Positions 1 through 8,464 of a stretch of 64,000 nt of DNA are shown here, one piece after another (within the stretch, counting starts at the first letter, position 1; each line of letters opens with the position of its first letter). The notes below the pieces were generated by a model that did no database searches, was not told the DNA's origin, and saw only the letters and a program-made list of their open reading frames with translations. This DNA is from Virgisporangium aliadipatigenens (GTDB taxonomy: Bacteria; Actinomycetota; Actinomycetes; Mycobacteriales; Micromonosporaceae). The translations under genes were made by a program, and so were the position numbers. The stretch covers positions 1 through 64,000 of the forward strand of contig NZ_BOPF01000029.1 of assembly GCF_016863615.1 (NCBI RefSeq). Reading direction: 5' to 3'.

Positions 1-68
1 GCCCGTGGCTGGACCGGTCCCCTGCCCTCGCCCGTAAGGCTGCCCGGAACGGAGGCGCCGACAGGTAG

Positions 69-362
69 AAGGATGCAAGGGCGGGCCGGCTACCGCACCG
101 TGGAACTGGACGTCCCGGCCCGGGAGGTCGACCGGGCGCTCGCCGCCGGGCCGGCGCGGGCGGTGCGGCGACCGCGACGAACGGCACCGCCGGCACGCGG
201 CGTGGGAATGCGCCCGCCTGGGTGCCGATCGTCGGCACCACCCCGACAGGCGAGTGGCGCCTGGAGTTCGACGGCGGCGCCGACGACGTCTTCGACGGTG
301 GTGGGCTGACCGACATCGCGCTCGTCGTCTCCTGGACGGGCCGCGGTCCACTGTGGACCTGA
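69..362 (+). pseudogene. Remnant resembling the C-terminus of a Tc toxin A subunit
   Basis: The frame ending with the TGA at 360-362 encodes GEWRLEF, a short acidic stretch, then LTDIALVVSWTGRGPLWT. This matches from memory the end of TcA (TcdA/TccB-type) toxin subunits, which close with a WRLELP-type strand and an aspartate-rich segment before a DVIL-x-xRYTAR-like strand. No upstream start is possible because an in-frame stop lies at 66-68. The part before about position 180 does not resemble the family and may have shifted frame. It is therefore read as a decayed 3' end. It could instead be the tail of an unrelated short protein. Confidence 0.35.
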
Positions 363-576
363 GTCGAAGGGTCGGTTGCCGCCGCCTGAACAACGGCGAG
401 CCGTCGCCGATCCGGGGACCTTGCCCGCAGGCGCGGGGGAGCGCGCGGCATTCCGACGTAGCAGATTCAGGGACATCGACGCCACTCGTTGATCAATCTA
501 GAGTCACGTCGGCGTCCGGAGTGCTTCTCCAGCCGCGTTTCCTTGCCGATCCTCCCACCTCAAGGGGCAGCCTTCG

Positions 577-3558
577 ATGGGCCATGGCACAGCAGGCAAA
601 CGTCGAACCACGCGTTCCCGACGGTTGCTGGTCGTCGCAGGCACCATCCTGGCGTTCGGCGTGGTCGCCGCGAAAGCGGACGCGGCCGGCACCGACATCA
701 CCGACAACGGTGGCACGATCACCGCACAGCGCGGAGCGCCGAGTGGGTCGGAAAGCTACGCCAACCTCATCGACAACGACCCGCGCACCAAGTACTTCGC
801 CGGCGGAGACCGGGGCTGGGTCCAGTACCGCTCGACGGAACCGGCGGCGGTCGACCGGTACACGATCACCTCAGCGAACGACGCCCCCGACCGCGATCCC
901 AGCGCCTGGCGGCTGGAGGGTTCGACCAACGGCACGTCGTGGACCACACTCGACTCGCGGACCGGCGAGTCGTTCAACGGGCGCGGGGTCACTCGCGGCT
1001 TCCTCGTCGCCAACACCGTTGCGTACACGTACTACCGCCTCACGCTGACCGAGACGAACGGCTCCCGGGACCTGCAATGGGCCGAATGGGGGCTGTGGGC
1101 CGGAGACGGTCAGCCGGCCGCGCCGACCGGGCTCGTCGCGGCGGCCGTCGCCGCCGGGACGGTCGACCTCGACTGGCGGGACAACTCCGATGTGGACACC
1201 GGCTATCCCGAGACCGGCTTCGAGGTCCAGCGATCCGTCGACGGCGGACAGTTCGCGCAGGTGGCGATCGTCGGGGCCGACGCGACGGCGTTCACCGACA
1301 CCGTCGCCACCGCCGGCAGCCTCTCCTACCGGGTGCGTGCGGTCACCGAGGCGGGTCCCGCGTCCGAGTTCTCCGCCGTCGCCGTCGCGACGCCGATCGA
1401 CCCCACCGTCGAACTGCGCCTCACCGACCTCCCCGGATCGGTGACCGACCGGTACGGGCAGACCGGCGATCAGGGGGCGGAACGCGGTGTCGACCGTTCG
1501 CCGTACACCAAGTACTTCGTCGGGGGCTCGACCACCACCTGGCTCGGATACACGCTCGACCGGCGCGCGACCGCGACCCGCTACACCGTGACCGCCGCCA
1601 ACGACGCGCCGGAGCGCGATCCCCGGAACTGGTCGCTGGTGGCGTCGGCGGACGGCGTCTCCTGGACCACCCTCGACAGCCGCACCGACCAGTCCTTCAC
1701 CGACCGGTTCCAGACGCACTCGTACCGGTTGTCGAACACCGCCGCCTATCGGTACTACCGGCTGGATGTCACGGCGAACAACGGCTCGCGTGACACCCAG
1801 CTCGGCGATCTGGCGATCTTCGGTATGGCGACGCCGGAGGCCATGCCGCTGCCGGCAGCCCCGGACGCACTGCGCGTCGACGCGGTCTCGGGCGACCAGT
1901 TGAAGATCTCCTGGGCGGACAACACCCGCTGGGAGACGGCGGTCCGGCTGGAACGTTCGACCGACGGCCAGACGTGGAACTGGTCCCGGACGCTGCCCGC
2001 CGGCACCACCCGGTACCGCGATGTCGGACTCGCCGGCAACACGACGCACCACTACCGCGTCCGTGCCGAGAACGCCACCGGGAGCAGCGCCTACGCCACC
2101 CCGGCCTCCGCCACCACGGGAACGGCCGACCTGCCGGTCACCTGGCAGGAGCACTGGCATGAACACACCCAGCTGGTCACCAGGGTTTCCTACAACGACA
2201 CGCTCGGGGTGTACTTCGATCCCGACATGGAACCGTCCCAGACGTGGCTGTTCGGCTACACCGACGCGATCTGGCGCTACGTGCGGGCCACGTACGACGG
2301 GGTGGGCAGCGCCCGACTGGCGGCCGTCTTCCACAAGGGCAGGTACGACGGCGGCCACCCGGCGACGGTCTTCGACGCGCACCACGACTACCGCAACGTG
2401 ATCGATATCGGTCTGGACAACTGGGCCGAGTCGGAGGCACAGCCGCGGGACATCATCGCCCACGAGATCGCGCACATCGTCGAGGGGAGCTTCGGCGGGA
2501 TCCAGGGATCCCCGTCCTTCCCGATCTGGATGGACAGCAAGTGGGCCGAGATCTTCCAGTACGACGTGTACCTGGGGGCCGGCCTGACCGCCGATGCGCA
2601 GCGGTGGCGGGCGAAGATGGCCGGCCAGCGTGACGGGTCTCCGCGCGAAGGCACCGCGTGGTTCTCCGACTGGTTCGCGCCGATCTACGACACCTACGGC
2701 CAGTCCCAGGTGCTGGTGCGCTACCTCCGCCTGCTGACGCAGCATTTCGCGCAGTTCAACGGCGAGTACGCGCGCAACCTGAACTGGGGCGAGTTCGTCT
2801 TCTTCTGGAGTGCCGCTGCGGGAGTCGACCTGCGACCGTTGGCGACGAACGCGTTCGGCTGGCCCGACGAGTGGGAACGACAGTTTCAGCAGGCGCGGGT
2901 GGATTACCCGGGTGTCCGGTTCGCCGCGTGCTGCGGCCCGGTACTGGTGAGCGATCCCGGTCCGCAGAACGCCAAGGTCGGTGAACGGGTGCAGGTCCAG
3001 CTGCGCAGTTCGGGCGGCTCGGCCGTCCGGTTCACCGCAACCGGTCTCCCGCCCGGCATGACCGTCAGCGAGGACGGCCTGATCGGCGGCACGCCGACGA
3101 GGTCCGGGGTCTACGGGTCCACCGTCACTGTGACCGCGGTGCAGGACCCGACGCGGACCGCCAGCGTGACGATCCGCTGGACCGTCAACGACCACATCGG
3201 CACGATCCTCGCCGGCAACGGCGAATGCCTGGACCTCGACAACAGCCGCACCCACAACGGCAACGGTGTGCACACGGTCGGCTGCAACAGCACCGGCGCC
3301 CAGAAGTGGTTCGTGTCCGCCGGCCGCTACACGGTCCTCGACAAGTGCCTGGCGACCGCGCCCGGTGCGGTACCGCCGGGCGCGGCGGTGGTGGTCTGGG
3401 ACTGCGACGGCAGCGCGAACCAGCAGTGGACCGAGCCCGGCGACGGCACGATCCGCCAGGTTTCCAGCGGCATGTGCCTGACCCGGCCCACCGACACCTC
3501 CTGGGTGTCATTGACGCCCTGTACCGGCGGTGATACCCAGCGCTGGCGGCGAGGCTGA
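577..3558 (+). CDS. Secreted basic-secretory-protein-type metallopeptidase with discoidin-like, FnIII, Ig-like and ricin-type lectin domains
   Basis: This is a 993-residue exported protein. A twin-arginine-rich N-terminus and a hydrophobic stretch ending near residue 40 form a signal peptide. Two discoidin/F5-8C-like modules (about 50-170 and 285-415) repeat almost the same text (NDPRTKYF / RSPYTKYF; SWTTLDSRT in both). FnIII-like segments follow each. The catalytic region (about 515-790) matches plant basic secretory protein peptidases and carries the zinc signature HEIAH at 629-633. A putative Ig domain follows, then a ricin-type beta-trefoil (about 865-993) with QKW, QQW and QRW motifs. 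The architecture suggests an extracellular protease targeted to carbohydrate surfaces. An AAGGGG ribosome-binding site precedes the ATG. Confidence 0.85.
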   Translation: MGHGTAGKRRTTRSRRLLVVAGTILAFGVVAAKADAAGTDITDNGGTITAQRGAPSGSESYANLIDNDPRTKYFAGGDRGWVQYRSTEPAAVDRYTITSANDAPDRDPSAWRLEGSTNGTSWTTLDSRTGESFNGRGVTRGFLVANTVAYTYYRLTLTETNGSRDLQWAEWGLWAGDGQPAAPTGLVAAAVAAGTVDLDWRDNSDVDTGYPETGFEVQRSVDGGQFAQVAIVGADATAFTDTVATAGSLSYRVRAVTEAGPASEFSAVAVATPIDPTVELRLTDLPGSVTDRYGQTGDQGAERGVDRSPYTKYFVGGSTTTWLGYTLDRRATATRYTVTAANDAPERDPRNWSLVASADGVSWTTLDSRTDQSFTDRFQTHSYRLSNTAAYRYYRLDVTANNGSRDTQLGDLAIFGMATPEAMPLPAAPDALRVDAVSGDQLKISWADNTRWETAVRLERSTDGQTWNWSRTLPAGTTRYRDVGLAGNTTHHYRVRAENATGSSAYATPASATTGTADLPVTWQEHWHEHTQLVTRVSYNDTLGVYFDPDMEPSQTWLFGYTDAIWRYVRATYDGVGSARLAAVFHKGRYDGGHPATVFDAHHDYRNVIDIGLDNWAESEAQPRDIIAHEIAHIVEGSFGGIQGSPSFPIWMDSKWAEIFQYDVYLGAGLTADAQRWRAKMAGQRDGSPREGTAWFSDWFAPIYDTYGQSQVLVRYLRLLTQHFAQFNGEYARNLNWGEFVFFWSAAAGVDLRPLATNAFGWPDEWERQFQQARVDYPGVRFAACCGPVLVSDPGPQNAKVGERVQVQLRSSGGSAVRFTATGLPPGMTVSEDGLIGGTPTRSGVYGSTVTVTAVQDPTRTASVTIRWTVNDHIGTILAGNGECLDLDNSRTHNGNGVHTVGCNSTGAQKWFVSAGRYTVLDKCLATAPGAVPPGAAVVVWDCDGSANQQWTEPGDGTIRQVSSGMCLTRPTDTSWVSLTPCTGGDTQRWRRG

Positions 3559-3728
3559 CTCGCCTCCGCAACCCGCCAGTCTCTGTCCAGCGCGACGACG
3601 CTGCGGTGCCATCTTTAACGGTCCGTGGCCGGCCCGGACGGGCCTCGTCGAGCAACCCATCGACCCACTCGGCCAGAAACCGGGCCCGCAACGCCAACGC
3701 CTTCACAGGAAACTACGGACTCAGGACA

Positions 3729-4580
3729 TCAGCGGCGCCAGCGTTCGGCAGTTCCACATCCGGTGGAGCCGGAGCCCACGACGACGGTTCCGGCCGGGTC
3801 GGTGTAGCAGGGTCGGGGTTCCTTCTGGTCCATCGCCCACGCCGGGCGGCGGTCGAGAACGGTCCCGGCGCTGTCGTACGACACGAGGCTGCCCCGGCCG
3901 GGTCGCACCGGACCGTCAGCGATGACGACGAACGTACCGTCGAGCACGTTCGCCTCGGTCGTCAGGCCGTCGCCGTGCTCGAGCACGACCCGGTGTACAC
4001 CGGGTGCGACCCGTCCCAGCACGCTGAACGCGGCACCGCCGCCGTCGATGTGTTCCGATACGCCGCCGTCGATCTGGACGGCGCCCGGCAGCCAGTCCCC
4101 CAGCGGTTCGACGGCGATCGACCGGCTGTCTTCCGCGGGCTGGTTGAGGCACGCCACCAGGACGTTGTCCGCCAGGTAGTAGACGGCGACCGTACCGTTG
4201 CGGCTGACGTAGTTGACCAGTTCCAGGTCTCCTACCACCGCCTCCGGCCGCATGCGGGGGTCATCGTGCCGCTGCGCGAAGTCGTTGTCCGCCAGGCACC
4301 GGTCGGCCGTGCGCCGCACATCCTGCGGGACGACGCCACCCCGGTAGGCGTAGGCGCGAACATCGGTCCTGCTGTCGCCGTTCCACGGCAGGCCCGTCGT
4401 CGTCATCACGACCGCCGCTATCAGCACCGCGGCGCCCGCGAGCGCCGCGAGCGGGACCAGCGGCCGGCGTGGCCGGCGGTCGCGACCACCATCGATCTCC
4501 CGCAACAGGCTCTGCCGCATCCGCTCCCGGTGGCCCGGCGGCAGGTCCCGCTCGGCCGGTGGTTCCAGAACGCTGTTCAT
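3729..4580 (-). CDS. Single-pass membrane protein coupled to an ECF sigma factor (possible anti-sigma)
   Basis: This 283-residue protein has a charged N-terminal segment of about 40 residues, one transmembrane helix (about 41-63), and an extracellular part of about 220 residues with no family I recognise. Its ATG overlaps the sigma-factor stop by 4 bases (ATGA), so the two genes are translationally coupled. Genes in this position usually encode a membrane anti-sigma factor. The cytoplasmic stretch is short and lacks the HxxxCxxC zinc-finger motif of classical ZAS proteins, so the anti-sigma role is inferred only from position. The extracellular domain could sense a signal. Confidence 0.75.
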   Translation of the reverse strand: MNSVLEPPAERDLPPGHRERMRQSLLREIDGGRDRRPRRPLVPLAALAGAAVLIAAVVMTTTGLPWNGDSRTDVRAYAYRGGVVPQDVRRTADRCLADNDFAQRHDDPRMRPEAVVGDLELVNYVSRNGTVAVYYLADNVLVACLNQPAEDSRSIAVEPLGDWLPGAVQIDGGVSEHIDGGGAAFSVLGRVAPGVHRVVLEHGDGLTTEANVLDGTFVVIADGPVRPGRGSLVSYDSAGTVLDRRPAWAMDQKEPRPCYTDPAGTVVVGSGSTGCGTAERWRR

Positions 4581-5170
4581 GCCTGTTCCTCCTCGATCGT
4601 CAGTGGTGCGGCATCGGTGTCGAGCATTCGCGCCAACCTCGCGCGGGCACGGGATATCCGCGACCGCAACGACGGCTCGGCGATATTCAGAACGGTCGCC
4701 GCGTCGCGGTAGGACACCCCGGACCAGAGGCACAGCATCAGCGCCTCCCGCTCGCCGCGGGGAAGGCGGTTCACCGCGCGTAGCAACCGGCGCATCCGCC
4801 GCTCGTCGTCGACCCGGCCGACCACCTCTTCGGCGAGGTCGTCGCCGCTGGACCGCTCGGGCGGCAGCCGTCGGAGCGCCGCCAACCAGCGCCGGGTGGA
4901 GCGGTGGTACCCCCTCGCGGCGAACGTCGCCGTGGCGAGCAGCCAGGGCAGCGCCGAGTCGGCGACCAGTGTCACCTCGCTGCGGCGCCGCCAGGCGGCG
5001 AGGAACACCTGCTGGGTGACGTCCTCGGCGTCGGCCCAGGAGCCGGTCAGACGGAAACTGTGGTTGTAGACAGCTCGCACATGCCGCTCGAACAGCAGCG
5101 CGAACGACGACTCACCGCCGGCTACGGCCTCGGCCCACAGCTGTCGGTCACTGATGTGAAGTCCGGTCAT
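4577..5170 (-). CDS. ECF-type RNA polymerase sigma factor
   Basis: The product is a 197-residue sigma-70 family protein of ECF size. Region 2 includes LLFERHVRAVYNHSF and the DAEDVTQQVFLAAWRR helix. Region 4 near the C-terminus includes LPRGEREALMLCLWSGVSY and a helix-turn-helix ending SLRSRISRARARL. I chose the ATG at 5170, not an earlier in-frame ATG at 5302, because family members begin about ten residues before the region-2 motif. It is co-transcribed with the membrane protein that follows. It probably directs a small regulon under that partner's control; the signal is unknown. Confidence 0.9.
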   Translation of the reverse strand: MTGLHISDRQLWAEAVAGGESSFALLFERHVRAVYNHSFRLTGSWADAEDVTQQVFLAAWRRRSEVTLVADSALPWLLATATFAARGYHRSTRRWLAALRRLPPERSSGDDLAEEVVGRVDDERRMRRLLRAVNRLPRGEREALMLCLWSGVSYRDAATVLNIAEPSLRSRISRARARLARMLDTDAAPLTIEEEQA

Positions 5171-5377
5171 CACACCTGTCAGTGGCCGGCGAGCACGAAT
5201 GTGTTGCGAACGATACGTCGTCAGGTGCCTCCAGGCGCCCGCCGCGTCGCAGTAGGTTCGCCCGCCCGCCACCGAGTGACGGGGGCGTGAGCACCGAGTC
5301 ATCTGGTTGTTACCTACATGAACCGCGGCCGGAAACGACCAGGCGTTGTCCTGGTCCGTGACTCACCACCGGGTGAG

Positions 5378-5492
5378 GCGCGTCTAGGGTTCCGCCGCCG
5401 TCGCGCGACGGCAGGGTCTGGTCCGAGAGACGAGGCGCGGGCGTACACGGCGTGCGTTCTGCGTTCCACGGCGGGACAAAAGCCCGGGAGAT
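5378..5492 (+). promoter_or_regulatory. Guanidine-I (ykkC) riboswitch aptamer
   Basis: All the conserved blocks of the ykkC/guanidine-I aptamer are present in order: CTAGGGTTCCG at 5384-5394, CTGGTCCGAGAG at 5418-5429, ACACGG at about 5445, and GGGACAAAAGCCCGGGAGA ending at 5491. The class is known to bind free guanidinium and to switch on export or degradation genes. Here it precedes a symporter and a ureohydrolase, which fits guanidine uptake and hydrolysis. The 200 bases before it, back to the divergent sigma-factor gene, show no gene. Confidence 0.93.
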
Positions 5493-5502
5493 GGCCGCAT
5501 CA

Positions 5503-5520
5503 CCCGCGGGCATCCGCGGG
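5503..5520 (+). promoter_or_regulatory. Hairpin in the riboswitch expression platform
   Basis: A perfect 7-bp inverted repeat (CCCGCGG, loop GCAT, CCGCGGG) lies between the aptamer and the AGGGGTG ribosome-binding site of the symporter gene at 5532-5538. No T-tract follows. It could act as an intrinsic-like terminator stem or take part in masking translation initiation. Which one applies cannot be decided from sequence. Confidence 0.5.
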
Positions 5521-5543
5521 GCCGTCTCGTCAGGGGTGAATCG

Positions 5544-7046
5544 ATGATCATCACTGGTGTCGCGATCAGCGTGGTCGCCGTGCTCGTCGTCGGGCTGCTG
5601 GTGGCCCGCAAGGTCGACGGCGACAGCACCAACTTCCTGGTCGCCGGGCGATCGCTGATGCTTCCGCTGTCCGCCGCGGGCCTGATGGGCCAGGCGGTGG
5701 ACTCCAACGCCACGCTGGGAAACACCGACCTGTCCTTCGGGTTCGGGTTCTGGGCCGGCGCCTCGCTGCCGTTCGGCCTGGGCCTGTGCCTGCTGTTCAC
5801 CGGGCTGTTCTTCGCCCGCCGGATGAACGCCATGCGACTGCACACCCTGCCGGACTTCTACCGGATCGTCTACGGCCGCACGGTCGAGGTACTGGCGTCC
5901 ATTCTGATGATCTTCAGCTTCTGCATCCTGCTGGCCGGCAACCTGGTGGCCGGCGGGCTGCTGTTCGAGGCGTTCCTGGGCACCAGTTACGAGGTGGGCG
6001 TTCTGCTGATCGTCGGCGTGGTGCTCACCTACACGATCACCGGCGGGATGTTCAGCGACGCGTACACCGCGTTCATCCAGATGTGCATCACTGTGGTCGC
6101 GTCCGTGTCCCTGCTGATCTGGGTGGCGGTGCGGTTCGGGATCAGCACGCCCGAGGGGATGGGCCCGTTCGACCTCGGCCAGCTCACGGATCCCGGGCAG
6201 GGCGCCGTCGTCAACTGGGGCACGCTGCTGGCCCTCGGCATCGGCGACATCGTGGCCATCGACTTCATGCAACGGATCTTCTCCGCGAAGTCACCGGACG
6301 TCGCGCGGCGGGCCTGCTTCGTCGGTGCCGCCGCCACCGCGCTGGTCGGCATCCCCTACGCGCTTGTCGCGCTGTCCAGCGTCAGCATCTTCGGCGACGA
6401 GCCGTTCGAGGGGCCGGCCCTGTTCCACCTGATGTCCGGGTACGCGCCCACCGGCCTGGCCGTCCTGGTGCTCAGCGGAATCGTCGCCGCCTCCTGTTCG
6501 ACGGCCAACGGCGCCATCCTGGGGACCGCCGCCGTGGCCGTCCGCAACCTGGCCGGCTACAAGCGCGACCCCGCTCCGACCGGCCGTGACCCGATGCTGC
6601 GGCTGGTCCGGCTGTCGATGTTCCCGGTCGTCGGCGTGGCGGTGCTGTTCGCGGTGCGGGTGCCGGAGACCGGCATCCTGCTGACCCTGGCGTTCGACGT
6701 GATGCTGGCCTGCCTGGTGATCCCGTTCATCGCCGGCCACTACGGATCCCGCCGCAACCACCAGGCCGCGCTGGCCGCGATCGTCGTCGGGTTCGTGGTG
6801 CGGGTCGGCCTGTTCGTGCTGACGCCGACCATCTTCGGCGCCGAGAACACGCTCCTGTACGTGAAGAACGACGTCATCGGTCCCGGCTTCGACGGCTGGC
6901 CGACGTTCATCGGGTTCGTCGCGTCGGCGGCGACCTTCTACGGGGCCACCCTGATATGGCCGTCCCAACCGGTGCGGGCGATGGACACCGACGAGGTGGC
7001 GGCCGCCGCGGAGGCACTGCGCGCCCGCGACACCGTCGCCTCCTGA
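5544..7046 (+). CDS. Sodium:solute symporter (SSS family), predicted guanidine-related importer
   Basis: This 500-residue polytopic membrane protein has about 13 hydrophobic helices and the general features of the SSS/SLC5 family, including an early FLVAGRSLMLPLSAAGLMGQ segment and the conserved GTATAL-type loops. Length is normal for the family. It is the first gene behind a guanidine-I riboswitch and 31 bases before the ureohydrolase gene, so the two are probably co-transcribed. The context argues that it imports guanidine or a guanidinium compound; family knowledge alone would not give the substrate. Nucleobase or amino-acid transport remains possible. Confidence 0.88.
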   Translation: MIITGVAISVVAVLVVGLLVARKVDGDSTNFLVAGRSLMLPLSAAGLMGQAVDSNATLGNTDLSFGFGFWAGASLPFGLGLCLLFTGLFFARRMNAMRLHTLPDFYRIVYGRTVEVLASILMIFSFCILLAGNLVAGGLLFEAFLGTSYEVGVLLIVGVVLTYTITGGMFSDAYTAFIQMCITVVASVSLLIWVAVRFGISTPEGMGPFDLGQLTDPGQGAVVNWGTLLALGIGDIVAIDFMQRIFSAKSPDVARRACFVGAAATALVGIPYALVALSSVSIFGDEPFEGPALFHLMSGYAPTGLAVLVLSGIVAASCSTANGAILGTAAVAVRNLAGYKRDPAPTGRDPMLRLVRLSMFPVVGVAVLFAVRVPETGILLTLAFDVMLACLVIPFIAGHYGSRRNHQAALAAIVVGFVVRVGLFVLTPTIFGAENTLLYVKNDVIGPGFDGWPTFIGFVASAATFYGATLIWPSQPVRAMDTDEVAAAAEALRARDTVAS

Positions 7047-7077
7047 CCACGCCCGTCCGAAGAAAGGCGAACCACCG

Positions 7078-8217
7078 ATGGGATTCGGCCACGGCCACCA
7101 CCGTCCTGAGGGCTCCGGCCCGGCCTACGGCGACGAGGCCCGCTACGCCGTCGAACGCGAGCGGGACCTGCCGACCACCGCACACGAACGCGAGATCGCC
7201 CGCGGCCTGGAGATGGGCCTGCCCGGCGCCGACTCGATCGTCGACCGCACCATCCCGACGTTCAGCCGCGGGGAACTGCCGCACTTCGCCGGCATCAACA
7301 CGTTCCTGAAGGCGCCGTACCTGGAGGACGTGAAGCGGTGCGGCGAGTACGACGTCGCCGTCGTCGGGGTGCCGTTCGACGGCGGCACCACCTACCGGTC
7401 AGGCACCCGGTTCGGGCCGCAGGGCATCCGCAAGATCTCCGCGCTGTACGGGCCTTACAGCTTCGAACTCGGCGTCGATCTCCGCGAGAGCATCACGATC
7501 TGCGACCTGGGCGACATCTTCGTCATCCCGGCGAACATCGAGAAGGCGTTCGACCAGATCTCAAAGGGCATCGCGCACGTCTACGAGTCCGGGGCGTTCC
7601 CGGTGGTGCTGGGCGGTGACCACTCGATCGGCTACCCGACGACCCGCGGCGTGGCCCAGCACCTGACCGGCAACCTCGGGATCATCCACTTCGACCGGCA
7701 CGTCGACACCCAGGAGACGGACCTCGACGAGCGGATGCACACGACTCCCTGGTTCCACGCCACCGACCTGCCCAACGTGCCACCGAAGAACCTGGTGCAG
7801 ATCGGCATCGGCGGGTGGCAGGCGCCGCGTCCGGGCGTCAAGGTCGGTCGCGAGCGCGGCACCACCGTGATGACGGTGACCGACTGCGTGGAGATGGGCA
7901 TCCAGCAGGCGGCCGAGCGCGCCCTGGACGTGGCCTGGGACGGTGCCGAGGCGGTCTGGCTGTCGTTCGACGTCGACTGCCTCGACGCCGCGTTCGTGCC
8001 CGGCACCGGCTGGCCCGAGCCCGGCGGGTTCCTGCCGCGCGAGGTGCTGAAGTTCATCCAGATCATCGCCGACGCCGCACCGCTGGCCGGCATCGAGGTG
8101 GTCGAGTGTTCGCCGCCCTACGACAACGCGGAGATCACATCGCTGATTTCGACCCGGGTCATCTGCGACACGCTCGGTTGCCTCGTCCGCTCCGGCCACC
8201 TACCCAAGCGGAGCTGA
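7078..8217 (+). CDS. Ureohydrolase (agmatinase/arginase family), predicted guanidine hydrolase
   Basis: This is a 379-residue member of the binuclear-metal ureohydrolase family, which hydrolyses guanidinium groups to urea. Metal-ligand motifs are GGDHS (H182), D206-R-H208-V-D210 and S-F-D298-V-D300. It is about 70 residues longer at the N-terminus than SpeB-type agmatinases. It has Arg in place of the usual Ala in the DAHxD motif, and GTGWPEPGG where agmatinases have GTGTPEPGG. I recall the long N-terminus and these variants from Ni-dependent guanidine hydrolases (GdmH type). The guanidine riboswitch upstream supports that over agmatinase. No hyp-type nickel chaperone genes are adjacent. Confidence 0.85.
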   Translation: MGFGHGHHRPEGSGPAYGDEARYAVERERDLPTTAHEREIARGLEMGLPGADSIVDRTIPTFSRGELPHFAGINTFLKAPYLEDVKRCGEYDVAVVGVPFDGGTTYRSGTRFGPQGIRKISALYGPYSFELGVDLRESITICDLGDIFVIPANIEKAFDQISKGIAHVYESGAFPVVLGGDHSIGYPTTRGVAQHLTGNLGIIHFDRHVDTQETDLDERMHTTPWFHATDLPNVPPKNLVQIGIGGWQAPRPGVKVGRERGTTVMTVTDCVEMGIQQAAERALDVAWDGAEAVWLSFDVDCLDAAFVPGTGWPEPGGFLPREVLKFIQIIADAAPLAGIEVVECSPPYDNAEITSLISTRVICDTLGCLVRSGHLPKRS

Positions 8218-8288
8218 CCCCGGCCAAGCTCGGCGACGACGTCGCGATGGCGGGGTCGATGGGGAACGGTGGGCCGTGTGGGGTAACC

Positions 8289-8453
8289 GTGAACCGCGCC
8301 GAGTGCTGCGGCGAGCACCATCGCACCACCGCCCTGCTCGCCGGAATACAAGGCGGCGCAATACTGTCGGCCACCCTGCGCGACCCCCAACTGCTGACCA
8401 CACAGGTCGCCCACCTCCACGACTGGATCGACACGGTGGCGGCCGGGTCGTAG
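8289..8453 (+). pseudogene. C-terminal remnant of a TetR-family regulator
   Basis: The frame ending with TAG at 8451-8453 encodes about 54 residues including LLAGIQGGAILSATLRDP and QVAHLHDWIDTV. This looks like the last two helices of a TetR ligand-binding domain (the usual LLAAIQGG-type motif). No DNA-binding domain precedes it; the upstream DNA belongs to the ureohydrolase gene. A GTG at 8289 could start a tiny protein, but truncation is more likely. Confidence 0.5.
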
Positions 8454-8464
8454 CGCAGTCGGGA

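Noticed and set aside
871-3273. An 800-residue open frame on the minus strand
   Set aside because: It lies antisense to the metallopeptidase gene, is Arg/Gly/Asp-rich and has no domain; it is a high-GC shadow frame.
3620-3650. Short GGCCCG/CGGGCC inverted repeat between convergent genes as a terminator
   Set aside because: The stem is only six pairs with a two-base loop; too weak to report in DNA of this G+C content.
7078-8217. Plain agmatinase annotation for the ureohydrolase
   Set aside because: The riboswitch context and the DRHVD and GTGWPEPGG variants favour a guanidine substrate, although agmatinase is not formally excluded.
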